Assembly (NCBI GenBank): GCA_030018875.1
Contig: JASEHK010000052.1
Span: 1 to 8,438, forward strand
From: Endomicrobiia bacterium
Lineage (GTDB): Bacteria; Elusimicrobiota; Endomicrobiia; PHAN01
Reading direction: 5' to 3'
DNA length: 8,438 nucleotides
Numbering within the stretch: position 1 is the stretch's first letter; each line of letters begins with the position of its first letter. This document shows, piece by piece, positions 1-5,992 of this stretch. The translations under genes were made by a program, and so were the position numbers. The notes beneath the pieces are model-generated. The model did not search any database. It was not told the DNA's origin and was given only the letters and a program-made list of their open reading frames with translations.

Positions 1-836
1 GTAATATGGATCCTATCGGGCTTACGATTTATCATAGTTTGGCTATAACCGGCGGTGTCTACGGCGTCTGCCCGCAAATCGGCGCGCCGATAATGCCTCA
101 GGCGTTAAACAACGACCAAACAAAAGTCGCCCATCTTTTGGATATGTCGCACGATTTTTGTCCCGGCACCGACAATGGAACGAAAACGACCAACACATTT
201 GTAAAGGCGACAAAAGCATTGGTGGATGGACTTGTGATTGCGCAGAAAGCCATAAGGATACCTTATCCCGGCGGCGCCGCGGTACTGGCAAAAAAAATCG
301 CGAAGTTGCAGCAAAAAAATGCCGGCGGCGATGACACTGGCGCCGATGTGGCCGGCGTCCTTCCGTGGGGCGGCGCCAACGGCTATAAACTTGGTCTTGA
401 GCAAAGCGAAAAAGGCGTTTATTTTGAAACTGAAAGTTTGTGTATCAGCATACCCCCTATTCCGATAGTTTTGCCGCCTGGTTTGCACGTTCACATCTCA
501 AATGCCAAAGAGATGGACTCTGACCAAAAAACATGGCTTTACGCCAACAAGGATGAGTTTTACAAGCACCACAAAATAACAGCGCTCGCCACCAAAAACT
601 CCGGCACCGAAACGGGCTATCCCTTCGCGGCGGGGCTGTTCGGCGCAATAACATGGCCGGCGATACAGACAATGGCGTCGGCGGCGGTTTACAACACGAA
701 AGGCCCGATGTTCGTCGAATACGAGAAAGACAGTGAAAGCGCCAAAATAAAAGAAGTTATCGAGGCATTTCGTAAAGCCGAAAAGTCCGGCTGGGACGCG
801 CATCTCGTCCCTCTCGGCAGTCCGTATATTCATTGA
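1..836 (+). CDS. TadG/TadE-like pilus-locus surface protein, C-terminal part (5' end outside window)
   Basis: The frame is open to the left edge. The first ATG is at 6, but no ribosome binding site can be seen in front of it, so this is probably the 3' part of a longer gene; 276 residues follow that ATG. No membrane segment or catalytic motif is visible. Residue numbers count from the ATG. The C-terminus has a segment ending in AVYNTKGPMF (about 227-236), then a spacer and WDAHLVPLG (263-271). This resembles the end of large TadG-like Flp-assembly proteins, where an ASA-x-VYY-like stretch is followed by W-x-A-x-L-x-P. That match is from memory. The TadE gene directly downstream supports a role as a surface or pilus-associated protein whose N-terminal anchor lies outside the window. 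It could equally be an unrelated lineage-specific exported protein. Two cysteines (22 and 52) might form a disulfide if it is exported. Confidence 0.55.
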   Translation, partial: NMDPIGLTIYHSLAITGGVYGVCPQIGAPIMPQALNNDQTKVAHLLDMSHDFCPGTDNGTKTTNTFVKATKALVDGLVIAQKAIRIPYPGGAAVLAKKIAKLQQKNAGGDDTGADVAGVLPWGGANGYKLGLEQSEKGVYFETESLCISIPPIPIVLPPGLHVHISNAKEMDSDQKTWLYANKDEFYKHHKITALATKNSGTETGYPFAAGLFGAITWPAIQTMASAAVYNTKGPMFVEYEKDSESAKIKEVIEAFRKAEKSGWDAHLVPLGSPYIH

Positions 837-837
837 G

Positions 838-897
838 AAATCGTGAAGGGTGAAGGGTAAATCGTGAAGGGTGAAGGGTAAATCGTGAAGGGTGAAG
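838..897. repeat. Tandem 21-bp repeat of three heptads (left array)
   Basis: Three head-to-tail copies start at 838, 859 and 880; the third is cut to 18 bp. Each copy is three heptads, AAATCGT followed by GAAGGGT twice. The array starts directly after the stop codon of the upstream gene. Its exact reverse complement occurs at 1053-1078, so the two arrays are opposed. Each full copy reads GTG AAG GGT GAA GGG TAA behind a GAAGG-like sequence, a five-codon mini-ORF. In the last copy the TAA is lost, and the frame opened by the GTG at 885 runs in phase into tadE. Similar 7-bp short tandem repeats are known between genes in other bacteria, for example cyanobacterial STRR elements. Confidence 0.9.
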
Positions 898-977
898 TAG
901 GGAATAAAAAACTGTACGAAAGATTTGGAAGTTTGTTGGAAAGCGCGGACGGTACAAAACTAATGGGGTTAACCGAC

Positions 978-981
978 AGGA
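978..981 (+). promoter_or_regulatory. Ribosome binding site for tadE ATG 990
   Basis: AGGA lies 8 bases before the ATG at 990 and favours it over the in-frame GTG at 885 and ATG at 963. The GTG at 885 also has a GAAGG-type sequence in front of it, supplied by the repeat, so the choice is not certain. Confidence 0.45.
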
Positions 982-989
982 TTGGAAAA

Positions 990-1580
990 ATGATAAAACC
1001 ACTTCCGGCTTCCCACTCCCCCCATCACCCATCACCCATCACCCATCACCCATCACGATTTACCCTTCACCCTTCACGTCTTCCCTCCTCCCGCGGCCAG
1101 GCTCTCGTCGAGATAATACTTCTGTTGCCTCTTCTCATAATAATAATGTCAATGATAACATGGTACACCCGCGTGCTTCTTACCAAACAAATGCTTCTCA
1201 CCGCCGCGCGTTACGGCACAGATATGATGTATTACACACGCAAAGACGCCTTCGACGAGGACAAAGTCAAGTACTGGATTAAAGTGTACCTTTCCGAAAG
1301 CGGCATACAGGGCCGACGCCTCGTCGAATCAAAAATAAAAATCTATGTTGACGACAAGCGGCCGACAGAAGTCGTAACTCCGACCAACGCGCTTATTCCG
1401 ATAAATCCCTTTAATCTTCATAACGAAGCATCCGTTGTCGAGGTCGCATACGAACTCTCGATGCCGACGATATTCACGGCTTTCTCGTCGTATATCCCCA
1501 ACGCCGGCGAACTCCCGAACACGATTACAGTGGCGGCGCGCTCGGCGGTGCTGGCCGGAACGATGTCGCCGAAGCCGTAG
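990..1580 (+). CDS. tadE: TadE-like pseudopilin with repeat-encoded leader
   Basis: From ATG 990 the product is 196 residues. The diagnostic part is RGQALVE (35-41) leading straight into one hydrophobic segment (about 42-58), the TadE/TadG N-terminal signature. G36 followed by E41 at +5 fits the class IV prepilin peptidase rule, so cleavage after G36 would give a 160-residue mature protein. The rest (62-196) is an extracytoplasmic domain with no recognised enzyme motif. In this family, minor pseudopilins are matured by the same peptidase as Flp and are needed for pilus assembly. Residues 9-31, rich in His, Pro and Ser, are encoded by the heptad repeat at 1021-1078 and are atypical for the family. 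They fall wholly in the predicted leader, so they would not reach the mature protein. Alternative in-frame starts are GTG 885 (231 residues) and ATG 963. The sequence upstream of about 1085 may be repeat-invaded DNA rather than ancestral coding sequence. Confidence 0.8.
   Translation: MIKPLPASHSPHHPSPITHHPSRFTLHPSRLPSSRGQALVEIILLLPLLIIIMSMITWYTRVLLTKQMLLTAARYGTDMMYYTRKDAFDEDKVKYWIKVYLSESGIQGRRLVESKIKIYVDDKRPTEVVTPTNALIPINPFNLHNEASVVEVAYELSMPTIFTAFSSYIPNAGELPNTITVAARSAVLAGTMSPKP
1021..1078. repeat. Heptad tandem repeat (right array) inside the 5' end of tadE
   Basis: Five exact copies of CCCATCA (1021-1055) are followed by CGATTTA and two copies of CCCTTCA, then CG. The segment 1053-1078 is the exact reverse complement of 842-867 in the left array (26 bp), with 185 bp between the arms. 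The array lies in the tadE reading frame whether translation starts at 885 or 990. Because 7 is not a multiple of 3, gain or loss of one or two units would shift the frame before the RGQALVE motif. Confidence 0.92.
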
Positions 1581-1705
1581 TCGTTGGAATAATGCGCGCG
1601 ACGTTGCACTCTAATTAAGTGAAGTCGCCGGAGTAAGAAGTTGAGGACAACAAGTCGAGTGTCAAAAATAAACGCCGCCGACATTCCGTCGGGGTCGAAC
1701 AAAAA

Positions 1706-1714
1706 AGGAGGTGA
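1706..1714 (+). promoter_or_regulatory. Strong Shine-Dalgarno for the flp pilin
   Basis: AGGAGGTGA is a near-perfect complement of the 16S rRNA 3' end and sits 6 bases before the ATG at 1721. It is clearly the strongest ribosome binding site in the window, as expected for a major pilus subunit. A small 5-bp hairpin (CCGAC/GTCGG, 1678-1692) lies just upstream; I assign it no role. No convincing promoter was seen in the 140-bp gap 1581-1720. Confidence 0.9.
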
Positions 1715-1720
1715 GTAATT

Positions 1721-1900
1721 ATGTTGAAGAAACTTGTCTATGGCGAAGAAGCGCAAGGCCTTACCGAGTACATCCTCATCATCGCCCTGATAGCGGTTGT
1801 CTGCGTCGCGTCTCTGCGTATTTTCGGCGCACAGATAAAAGACCTTATAGTCCGCTCAACCCGCAAAATCAAGGACGAGACCCAGGGTTTCGCCGACTAA
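1721..1900 (+). CDS. flp: Flp-family major pilin
   Basis: A 59-residue protein beginning MLKKLVYGEEAQGLTEYILI. It has the Flp layout: a short charged leader, a QGLTEY motif (12-17) and one hydrophobic helix (about 18-36) with the LIIALIAVV stretch, then a short charged tail. In the family, the prepilin peptidase cuts so that Glu and Tyr become +5 and +6. Here that puts the cut between A11 and Q12, giving a mature pilin of 48 residues. The usual -1 residue is Gly; this pilin has Ala (GEEAQGLTEY instead of EEGQGLTEY). Cutting after G13 instead would put Glu at +3, which does not fit. The mature protein has three arginines (33, 45, 48) and one cysteine in the helix (28). The gene stands between tadE and cpaB, with a very strong ribosome binding site before it and a long hairpin after it, consistent with high expression. 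Confidence 0.93.
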   Translation: MLKKLVYGEEAQGLTEYILIIALIAVVCVASLRIFGAQIKDLIVRSTRKIKDETQGFAD

Positions 1901-1936
1901 ATAGTATAAGGTAAATTGAGGTCGCATTCTCAATAA

Positions 1937-1986
1937 GTGGAACGGGGAACATCTCCTGAAAATCGGGGGGATGTTCTTCGTTTCAT
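1937..1986 (+). terminator. Long RNA hairpin between flp and cpaB (possible leaky terminator or 3' stabiliser)
   Basis: The arms 1937-1957 and 1966-1986 pair over 21 consecutive positions, seven of them G-U, around an 8-base loop (GAAAATCG). The perfect core is GAACATC (1947-1953) with GATGTTC (1970-1976), and the inner part is GC-rich. The core is followed by a T-rich stretch (TTCGTTTC) that also forms part of the outer stem, not by a clean T-run. The hairpin starts 37 bases after the flp stop and ends 55 bases before cpaB. It could end most transcripts after the pilin, protect the pilin mRNA from 3' decay, or both. The pairing is seen in the sequence; the function is inferred. Confidence 0.65.
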
Positions 1987-2029
1987 ATTGTCCGGTTTGT
2001 GTTTTTATCAAATCCCCGGACTCAAAAAT

Positions 2030-2033
2030 GGAG
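2030..2033 (+). promoter_or_regulatory. Ribosome binding site fixing the cpaB start
   Basis: GGAG lies 8 bases before ATG 2042. The frame is open further upstream to an ATG at 1937, but that segment is occupied by the hairpin and adds no family-like sequence, so 2042 is chosen. Confidence 0.75.
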
Positions 2034-2041
2034 CAGCCGAA

Positions 2042-2917
2042 ATGAAAAAGAATCAACTTATCATCGCCGGAGTTTTAAGCGTCTTTGTGGCCATTCTCGT
2101 GGGGGCGTTTATGGCGTCTCTGGAGAGTAAATACAGGAAAGGCGCTCAGAAAGTTACGGTACTGGTCGCATCGCGCTACATAGACCAGGGCTTGATGGTC
2201 TCGGAGGACATGGTCAAAGAAGTCCAGATGCCCCGCGAATACGTCCAGCCCAAGGCGATAGCGGCGCTCGCCGACATACTCGGCAAGGAAAAGATGCCGC
2301 AGTATATGACGATAGTCCCCGTTATGGAAGGCGAGCAGATTTTGGGCTCCAAACTTCTTGCTTTGGGCGCGGAGACGGGTCTGGCGTCCGTGGTTCCGTC
2401 CGAGTTTCGAGCGATGACATTTCTTTTGGACCGCCAGGAAGTTCAGGGCATAATCCGTCCCGGCAATAAAGTGGACGTTATAGGAGTATTCGATTATTAC
2501 GGCGAAGGCGGCACCAGAAGGGAAGAGGCCGTTACGCTCATACAGAACGTCACAGTGCTTGCCGTCGGCAAGGCTGTGCTCGGGAGTATGGAGCCGGTAA
2601 CGATGAAAAAGGGCAGGGTCGAGGCCGCCGTCGCGGCCGAGGCGCCCGAATCTGTCGTTACAGTTTCTCTGGCCGTCACGCCGACCGAGGCCGAAACCGT
2701 CGCCTTGGCAAAAAAGAAAGGCGAGATATTTATGTCGCTGCGCCCGATAGGAGACGAGAGAATCTATGACCTTCCCGGAGCGGCTTTGAGCAAGATATTC
2801 AGGGCCGCGCCGGCGTCCCGCCCCGCCGCTCCCGTCAGACAGTCTGCGGTCGTCATCGAGGCCGAGAGGCAGACCAAAGAGGCGCTTGAAATGCTGAAGC
2901 GTTATCAAAGGCGATGA
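2042..2917 (+). CDS. cpaB: CpaB/RcpC Flp pilus assembly protein
   Basis: A 291-residue protein with one N-terminal membrane anchor (about 6-27) and the rest predicted periplasmic. An SAF-type domain covers about 37-104 (KVTVLVASRYIDQGLMVSEDM) and is followed by the RcpC/CpaB domain (about 120-236), including FLLDRQEVQGIIRPGNKVDV and LIQNVTVLAVG. CpaB/RcpC works in the periplasm with the outer-membrane secretin and is needed for Flp pilus biogenesis. SAF domains in this family are thought to bind surface polymer such as peptidoglycan. The C-terminal tail (about 252-291) is Ala/Pro-rich and then charged, and looks flexible. Length and order fit the family. The stop overlaps the next gene's start in ATGA (2914-2917), so translation is probably coupled. 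Nothing suggests damage. Confidence 0.93.
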   Translation: MKKNQLIIAGVLSVFVAILVGAFMASLESKYRKGAQKVTVLVASRYIDQGLMVSEDMVKEVQMPREYVQPKAIAALADILGKEKMPQYMTIVPVMEGEQILGSKLLALGAETGLASVVPSEFRAMTFLLDRQEVQGIIRPGNKVDVIGVFDYYGEGGTRREEAVTLIQNVTVLAVGKAVLGSMEPVTMKKGRVEAAVAAEAPESVVTVSLAVTPTEAETVALAKKKGEIFMSLRPIGDERIYDLPGAALSKIFRAAPASRPAAPVRQSAVVIEAERQTKEALEMLKRYQRR

Positions 2918-5058
2918 GCGCCGCGGGAAAACTTCTAACGATATATGAAACCAAAGAGGCGCTTGGGCAGGCCATAATCGGCGTCAACTTCGCCATAGCC
3001 CTGGCCGCCCAGACGGCCGGTCGCGCCGGCCTCTGCGATCTAAACTTCGGCGGCGCGGGCGAGCTGGGCGTTCTTCTCAACTTTCAATCCAACAAACACT
3101 TCAACGACCTCTTGCCTCTGATATCGCAAATGGACGAGAGGATTCTCAAGGGCTTCCTCGTAAAACATCGCTCCGGCGTTGACGTCCTGCCCGGAATCTC
3201 CGCGGATTTTTCACCCCGCGACATAAAGCTTGACTCCATCGGCGCCGTCATTGACCTACTGAAGTCTATGTATCCCTTCGTGATAGCGAGTTGCGAGAAC
3301 CGCGTCAATTCGCGCACGACCGCGATATTCGACGAGTCCGACCTTATTTTTCTGGTAATTTCGCCGCACCTCCTCTCCCTTAATCAAGCCAAGCGTTTTC
3401 TCGAACAAATGAAGACACTGCATTATCCGCTCGGGATGATAAAGATAGTGGTAAATATGGCCGATGTCAAATCGGGCATCCCGCGCAAGAATATAGAGGA
3501 GTTCGTCGGCGCGCAGATATACGCGGAAATACCGTATGACTCCGCGACGGTTCTGCCGTCCATAAACGACGGAGTGCCGGCGATAGAATCGGCTCCGCAG
3601 TCCAATTTTTCGCGAGCCATAAAGTTAATCGCGCAGACAATAATAAAGGAAAACGAAAAGTTCGCCGCCGACAAGTCGGGCATATTCGCCGCCGCCCTTG
3701 CCGGAGCCGACGACCGCCGCCGCGCGCGGCTCGCCGCGTCTCTCAAAAAAGAGGAAGAGAGCCGTCCGACCGACGACGCCGAGGCCAAAGTAAACGCTCT
3801 CAAAAGCAAGATACACAAGCGGCTGCTCGACGAGTTCGATTTTAAATCGCTGGATCCGGCGCGGCCTGATTTGATGAAAAAAAACGTCCGCGAAAAGATA
3901 GAAACGATTCTCTCGGAAGAAGGCACCGAGGGACTCGGCAGAGAAGAGCGCGGACAGATGGTGCTTTCTCTCATAGACGATGTCTTGGGGCTGGGGCCGC
4001 TCGAAAACCTTCTGCGCGATGACACCGTATCCGAGATAATGGTCAACGGCACCCGCGACATCTTCGTCGAGAAAAGCGGAAAACTCTATCCCACCCAGGA
4101 AAATTTCGCGTCCAACGACGCCATCCGCACCGTAGTGGACAGGATACTCGCGCCCATCGGCCGCAGAGTGGACGAATCCACGCCTCTGGTGGACGCCCGC
4201 CTGTCCGACGGGTCGCGCGTTAACGTCATCATACCTCCCCTGTCTCTGGTCGGGCCGGTCATAACGATAAGAAAGTTCACGATGAAGAAGCTCGGCATAG
4301 ACGACCTTGTGGCGTACGGAGCCGTTACGCGCGATATGGTCGAGTTCCTCAGGGTCTGTGTCAATTTGAGGAAAAACATAGTGATTTCCGGCGGCACCGG
4401 CTCAGGCAAAACGACTCTCCTGAACATGCTTTCGTCCTTCATCCCGTCCGACGAAAGAATAGTTACCGTCGAGGACTCCGCCGAGTTGAGGCTTCCTCAG
4501 CGGCACGTCATCACTCTTGAGTCGAGGCCGGCATCCATAGAAGGCACTGGCGAGATAGCCATTCGCCGACTCGTGATAAACGCATTAAGAATGCGCCCCG
4601 ACAGAATCGTCGTCGGAGAGTGCCGCGGCGGCGAGGCGCTCGACATGCTTCAGGCGATGAACACCGGCCACGACGGATCTTTGACGACGATACACGCCAA
4701 CACGCCCAAAGATGCGATTTCCCGTCTCATCACGATGGTGATAATGGCCGGCACGGAGTTGCCCGAGCGCGCGATAAAGGAGCAGATAGTCGGGGCCATA
4801 AATATGGTCGTTCAGACGTCGCGCATTTCCGACGGCGCCAGAAAAATAACTCAGATAACGGAAATAACGGGATTGGAAGCCAACGAAGTCAAGATGCATG
4901 ACCTCTTCATATACAAACAACGCGGCGTCAAAGACGGCAAAATATACGGCGATTTCGTCGCCACCGGCAATAAACCGACATTTATGGATGCGATAAAGAC
5001 CCACGGCATAGAGTTGGACGATAAAATTTTCACGCCGTCCGCGGGCGGGCTGCGATGA
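2914..5058 (+). CDS. tadA: TadZ/CpaE-like domain fused to TadA/CpaF secretion ATPase
   Basis: A single 714-residue frame. Residues 1-247 have a MinD/ParA-like TadZ/CpaE fold: the first strand and degenerate P-loop (7-25), CDLNFGGAGELGVLL (41-55) matching the A' region, and later strands at FLVIS (146-150) and KIVVNM (177-182). The P-loop region reads ETKEALGQA (12-20): K14 of the deviant Walker motif is kept, but the second Lys and Thr of GKT are replaced by Q19 and A20. A charged linker (about 248-295) leads to a complete TadA/CpaF ATPase (about 296-714). It has Walker A GGTGSGKT (493-500, K499), an Asp box EDSAE (520-524), Walker B VVGECRGGE with E569, and a His box TTIHAN (591-596). TadA is the cytoplasmic hexameric motor of Flp pilus assembly; TadZ places the machine in the cell. 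The receiver-like N-terminal domain often seen in CpaE is absent. The gene overlaps both neighbours by 4 bases. The ATPase half is certain; the TadZ assignment rests on sequence pattern and locus order. Confidence 0.93.
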   Translation: MSAAGKLLTIYETKEALGQAIIGVNFAIALAAQTAGRAGLCDLNFGGAGELGVLLNFQSNKHFNDLLPLISQMDERILKGFLVKHRSGVDVLPGISADFSPRDIKLDSIGAVIDLLKSMYPFVIASCENRVNSRTTAIFDESDLIFLVISPHLLSLNQAKRFLEQMKTLHYPLGMIKIVVNMADVKSGIPRKNIEEFVGAQIYAEIPYDSATVLPSINDGVPAIESAPQSNFSRAIKLIAQTIIKENEKFAADKSGIFAAALAGADDRRRARLAASLKKEEESRPTDDAEAKVNALKSKIHKRLLDEFDFKSLDPARPDLMKKNVREKIETILSEEGTEGLGREERGQMVLSLIDDVLGLGPLENLLRDDTVSEIMVNGTRDIFVEKSGKLYPTQENFASNDAIRTVVDRILAPIGRRVDESTPLVDARLSDGSRVNVIIPPLSLVGPVITIRKFTMKKLGIDDLVAYGAVTRDMVEFLRVCVNLRKNIVISGGTGSGKTTLLNMLSSFIPSDERIVTVEDSAELRLPQRHVITLESRPASIEGTGEIAIRRLVINALRMRPDRIVVGECRGGEALDMLQAMNTGHDGSLTTIHANTPKDAISRLITMVIMAGTELPERAIKEQIVGAINMVVQTSRISDGARKITQITEITGLEANEVKMHDLFIYKQRGVKDGKIYGDFVATGNKPTFMDAIKTHGIELDDKIFTPSAGGLR

Positions 5059-5969
5059 TTGCCATAATCATAATGGCCGTTGCCGTTCTGGCTGCGGCCG
5101 CGGCGTCTTTCTTTTTATTTTCAAAAATCATCGTCGGAGTGCGCGCCTCCTGGACGGATTTCGCCTTGACCGCGGCCAAGATACGCAAGGCCGCCGACAG
5201 GGGACGCGATGTCGCCGGCGCGAAATTTTCCGTGGAAACCATCACGGCCGCTCTCAGGGATTCGCCCGATTCGTCCGTCGCGCGCTATTTCCGTCTGATT
5301 GTCGCGGCATTCACGGCCGCCGTCACGCTTTTGGTCTTCGGAGCGAACGCGGTGATTTTCGCCTTCATATTCGGCTTCGCCGGATATATGATTCCGTCGG
5401 CCGTCGTCAAATATCTGGAAAATAAAAAACTCGGCATTTTCGAAGAGCAGTTGATGGACGCTTTGGGCACTATCTCCACCGCGATGCGCGCCGGGTCGAG
5501 CCTCGTTCAGGCCATGGAAGTTGTAACGGCGGAGGCCGCCTCGCCGCTCAAGGAAGAGTTTTCGGAAGTGTTGAGGCAAGTCCAGCTCGGAAACTCCATA
5601 GACAAAGCCCTTAAAGAAATGACGGAGCGCGTCAAAAGTCAGGACTTGCGTCTCGCGGTGCTCGCGATTACGGTAACAAGAGAATACGGCGGAAACCTCG
5701 GCGAAAATCTTATGAGAATATCAGCCGTTATGCGCGAGCGCAAAAAAATCCGCGGCAAGATAGACGCCATAACCGCCCAGGGCCGCTTGTCCGGATGGGT
5801 CGTTACATTCGTGCCTCTCGGTCTTCTTTTTGTTTTGAAATGGATGGAGCCGGAAATGTTCGGTCTGATGTTCACGACTTTTCTGGGAAACATTCTTCTG
5901 GGCATCTCGGTCATACTCGTTTCTATCGGCAACTACGTCATAATGAAGATAGTAAAGATAGACATATAA
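5055..5969 (+). CDS. tadB: TadB inner-membrane platform protein
   Basis: A 304-residue protein with the TadB layout: an N-terminal membrane segment (1-24), a hydrophobic pair (about 78-115), a cytoplasmic T2SSF (GspF-like) domain (about 133-245) and two C-terminal membrane segments (about 249-266 and 274-297). Within the T2SSF domain, QLMDALGTISTAMRAGSSLV (132-151) is the characteristic opening helix. A later stretch, AITVTREYGGNLGENLMRIS, is also typical of the domain. TadB and TadC form the inner-membrane platform that TadA acts on to extrude or retract Flp. The start overlaps the previous stop in ATGA (5055-5058) without a strong ribosome binding site, which points to translational coupling. 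Size and motifs are normal. In standard Tad loci tadC follows at once; here two other genes come between. Confidence 0.95.
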   Translation: MIAIIIMAVAVLAAAAASFFLFSKIIVGVRASWTDFALTAAKIRKAADRGRDVAGAKFSVETITAALRDSPDSSVARYFRLIVAAFTAAVTLLVFGANAVIFAFIFGFAGYMIPSAVVKYLENKKLGIFEEQLMDALGTISTAMRAGSSLVQAMEVVTAEAASPLKEEFSEVLRQVQLGNSIDKALKEMTERVKSQDLRLAVLAITVTREYGGNLGENLMRISAVMRERKKIRGKIDAITAQGRLSGWVVTFVPLGLLFVLKWMEPEMFGLMFTTFLGNILLGISVILVSIGNYVIMKIVKIDI

Positions 5970-5977
5970 CTTATACA

Positions 5978-5983
5978 AGAAGG
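5978..5983 (+). promoter_or_regulatory. Ribosome binding site for the TTG start at 5993
   Basis: AGAAGG lies 9 bases before TTG 5993 and only 9 bases after the tadB stop. No ATG occurs in this frame between the end of tadB and the membrane anchor. The first upstream ATG in frame (5795) lies deep inside tadB and encodes an Arg/Ser/His-rich stretch with no plausible role. Confidence 0.6.
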
Positions 5984-5992
5984 CGCGACAAC

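Noticed and set aside
757..1035. Antisense frame reading through both heptad arrays
   Set aside because: The repetitive LHPSRF units come from translating the repeat itself, not from a conserved protein.
838..1078. Regularly repeated units that might be a CRISPR array
   Set aside because: The units are contiguous heptads without unique spacers, and no cas gene is present.
1641..1669. TTGAGG with AAAAAT 17 bases later as a promoter for flp
   Set aside because: Both boxes match the consensus at only four of six positions, and such matches are expected by chance in this gap.
1711..1914. Plus-strand 67-codon frame overlapping flp
   Set aside because: It starts inside the flp ribosome binding site and is out of frame with the clear Flp pilin at 1721-1900.
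2075..2908. Long antisense reading frame opposite cpaB (277 codons)
   Set aside because: It is composition-driven: the opposite strand encodes a clear CpaB, and the antisense product has no recognisable motif.
3423..4061. Antisense reading frame of 212 codons opposite the TadZ-TadA fusion
   Set aside because: The product is a Ser/Arg-rich low-complexity sequence, a shadow of the real gene's codon pattern.
5795..5992. Upstream extension of the arginase-fold protein to an ATG inside tadB
   Set aside because: It would overlap tadB by 175 bases and encode a basic, repetitive-looking stretch; the TTG at 5993 has a ribosome binding site and sits directly before the membrane anchor.
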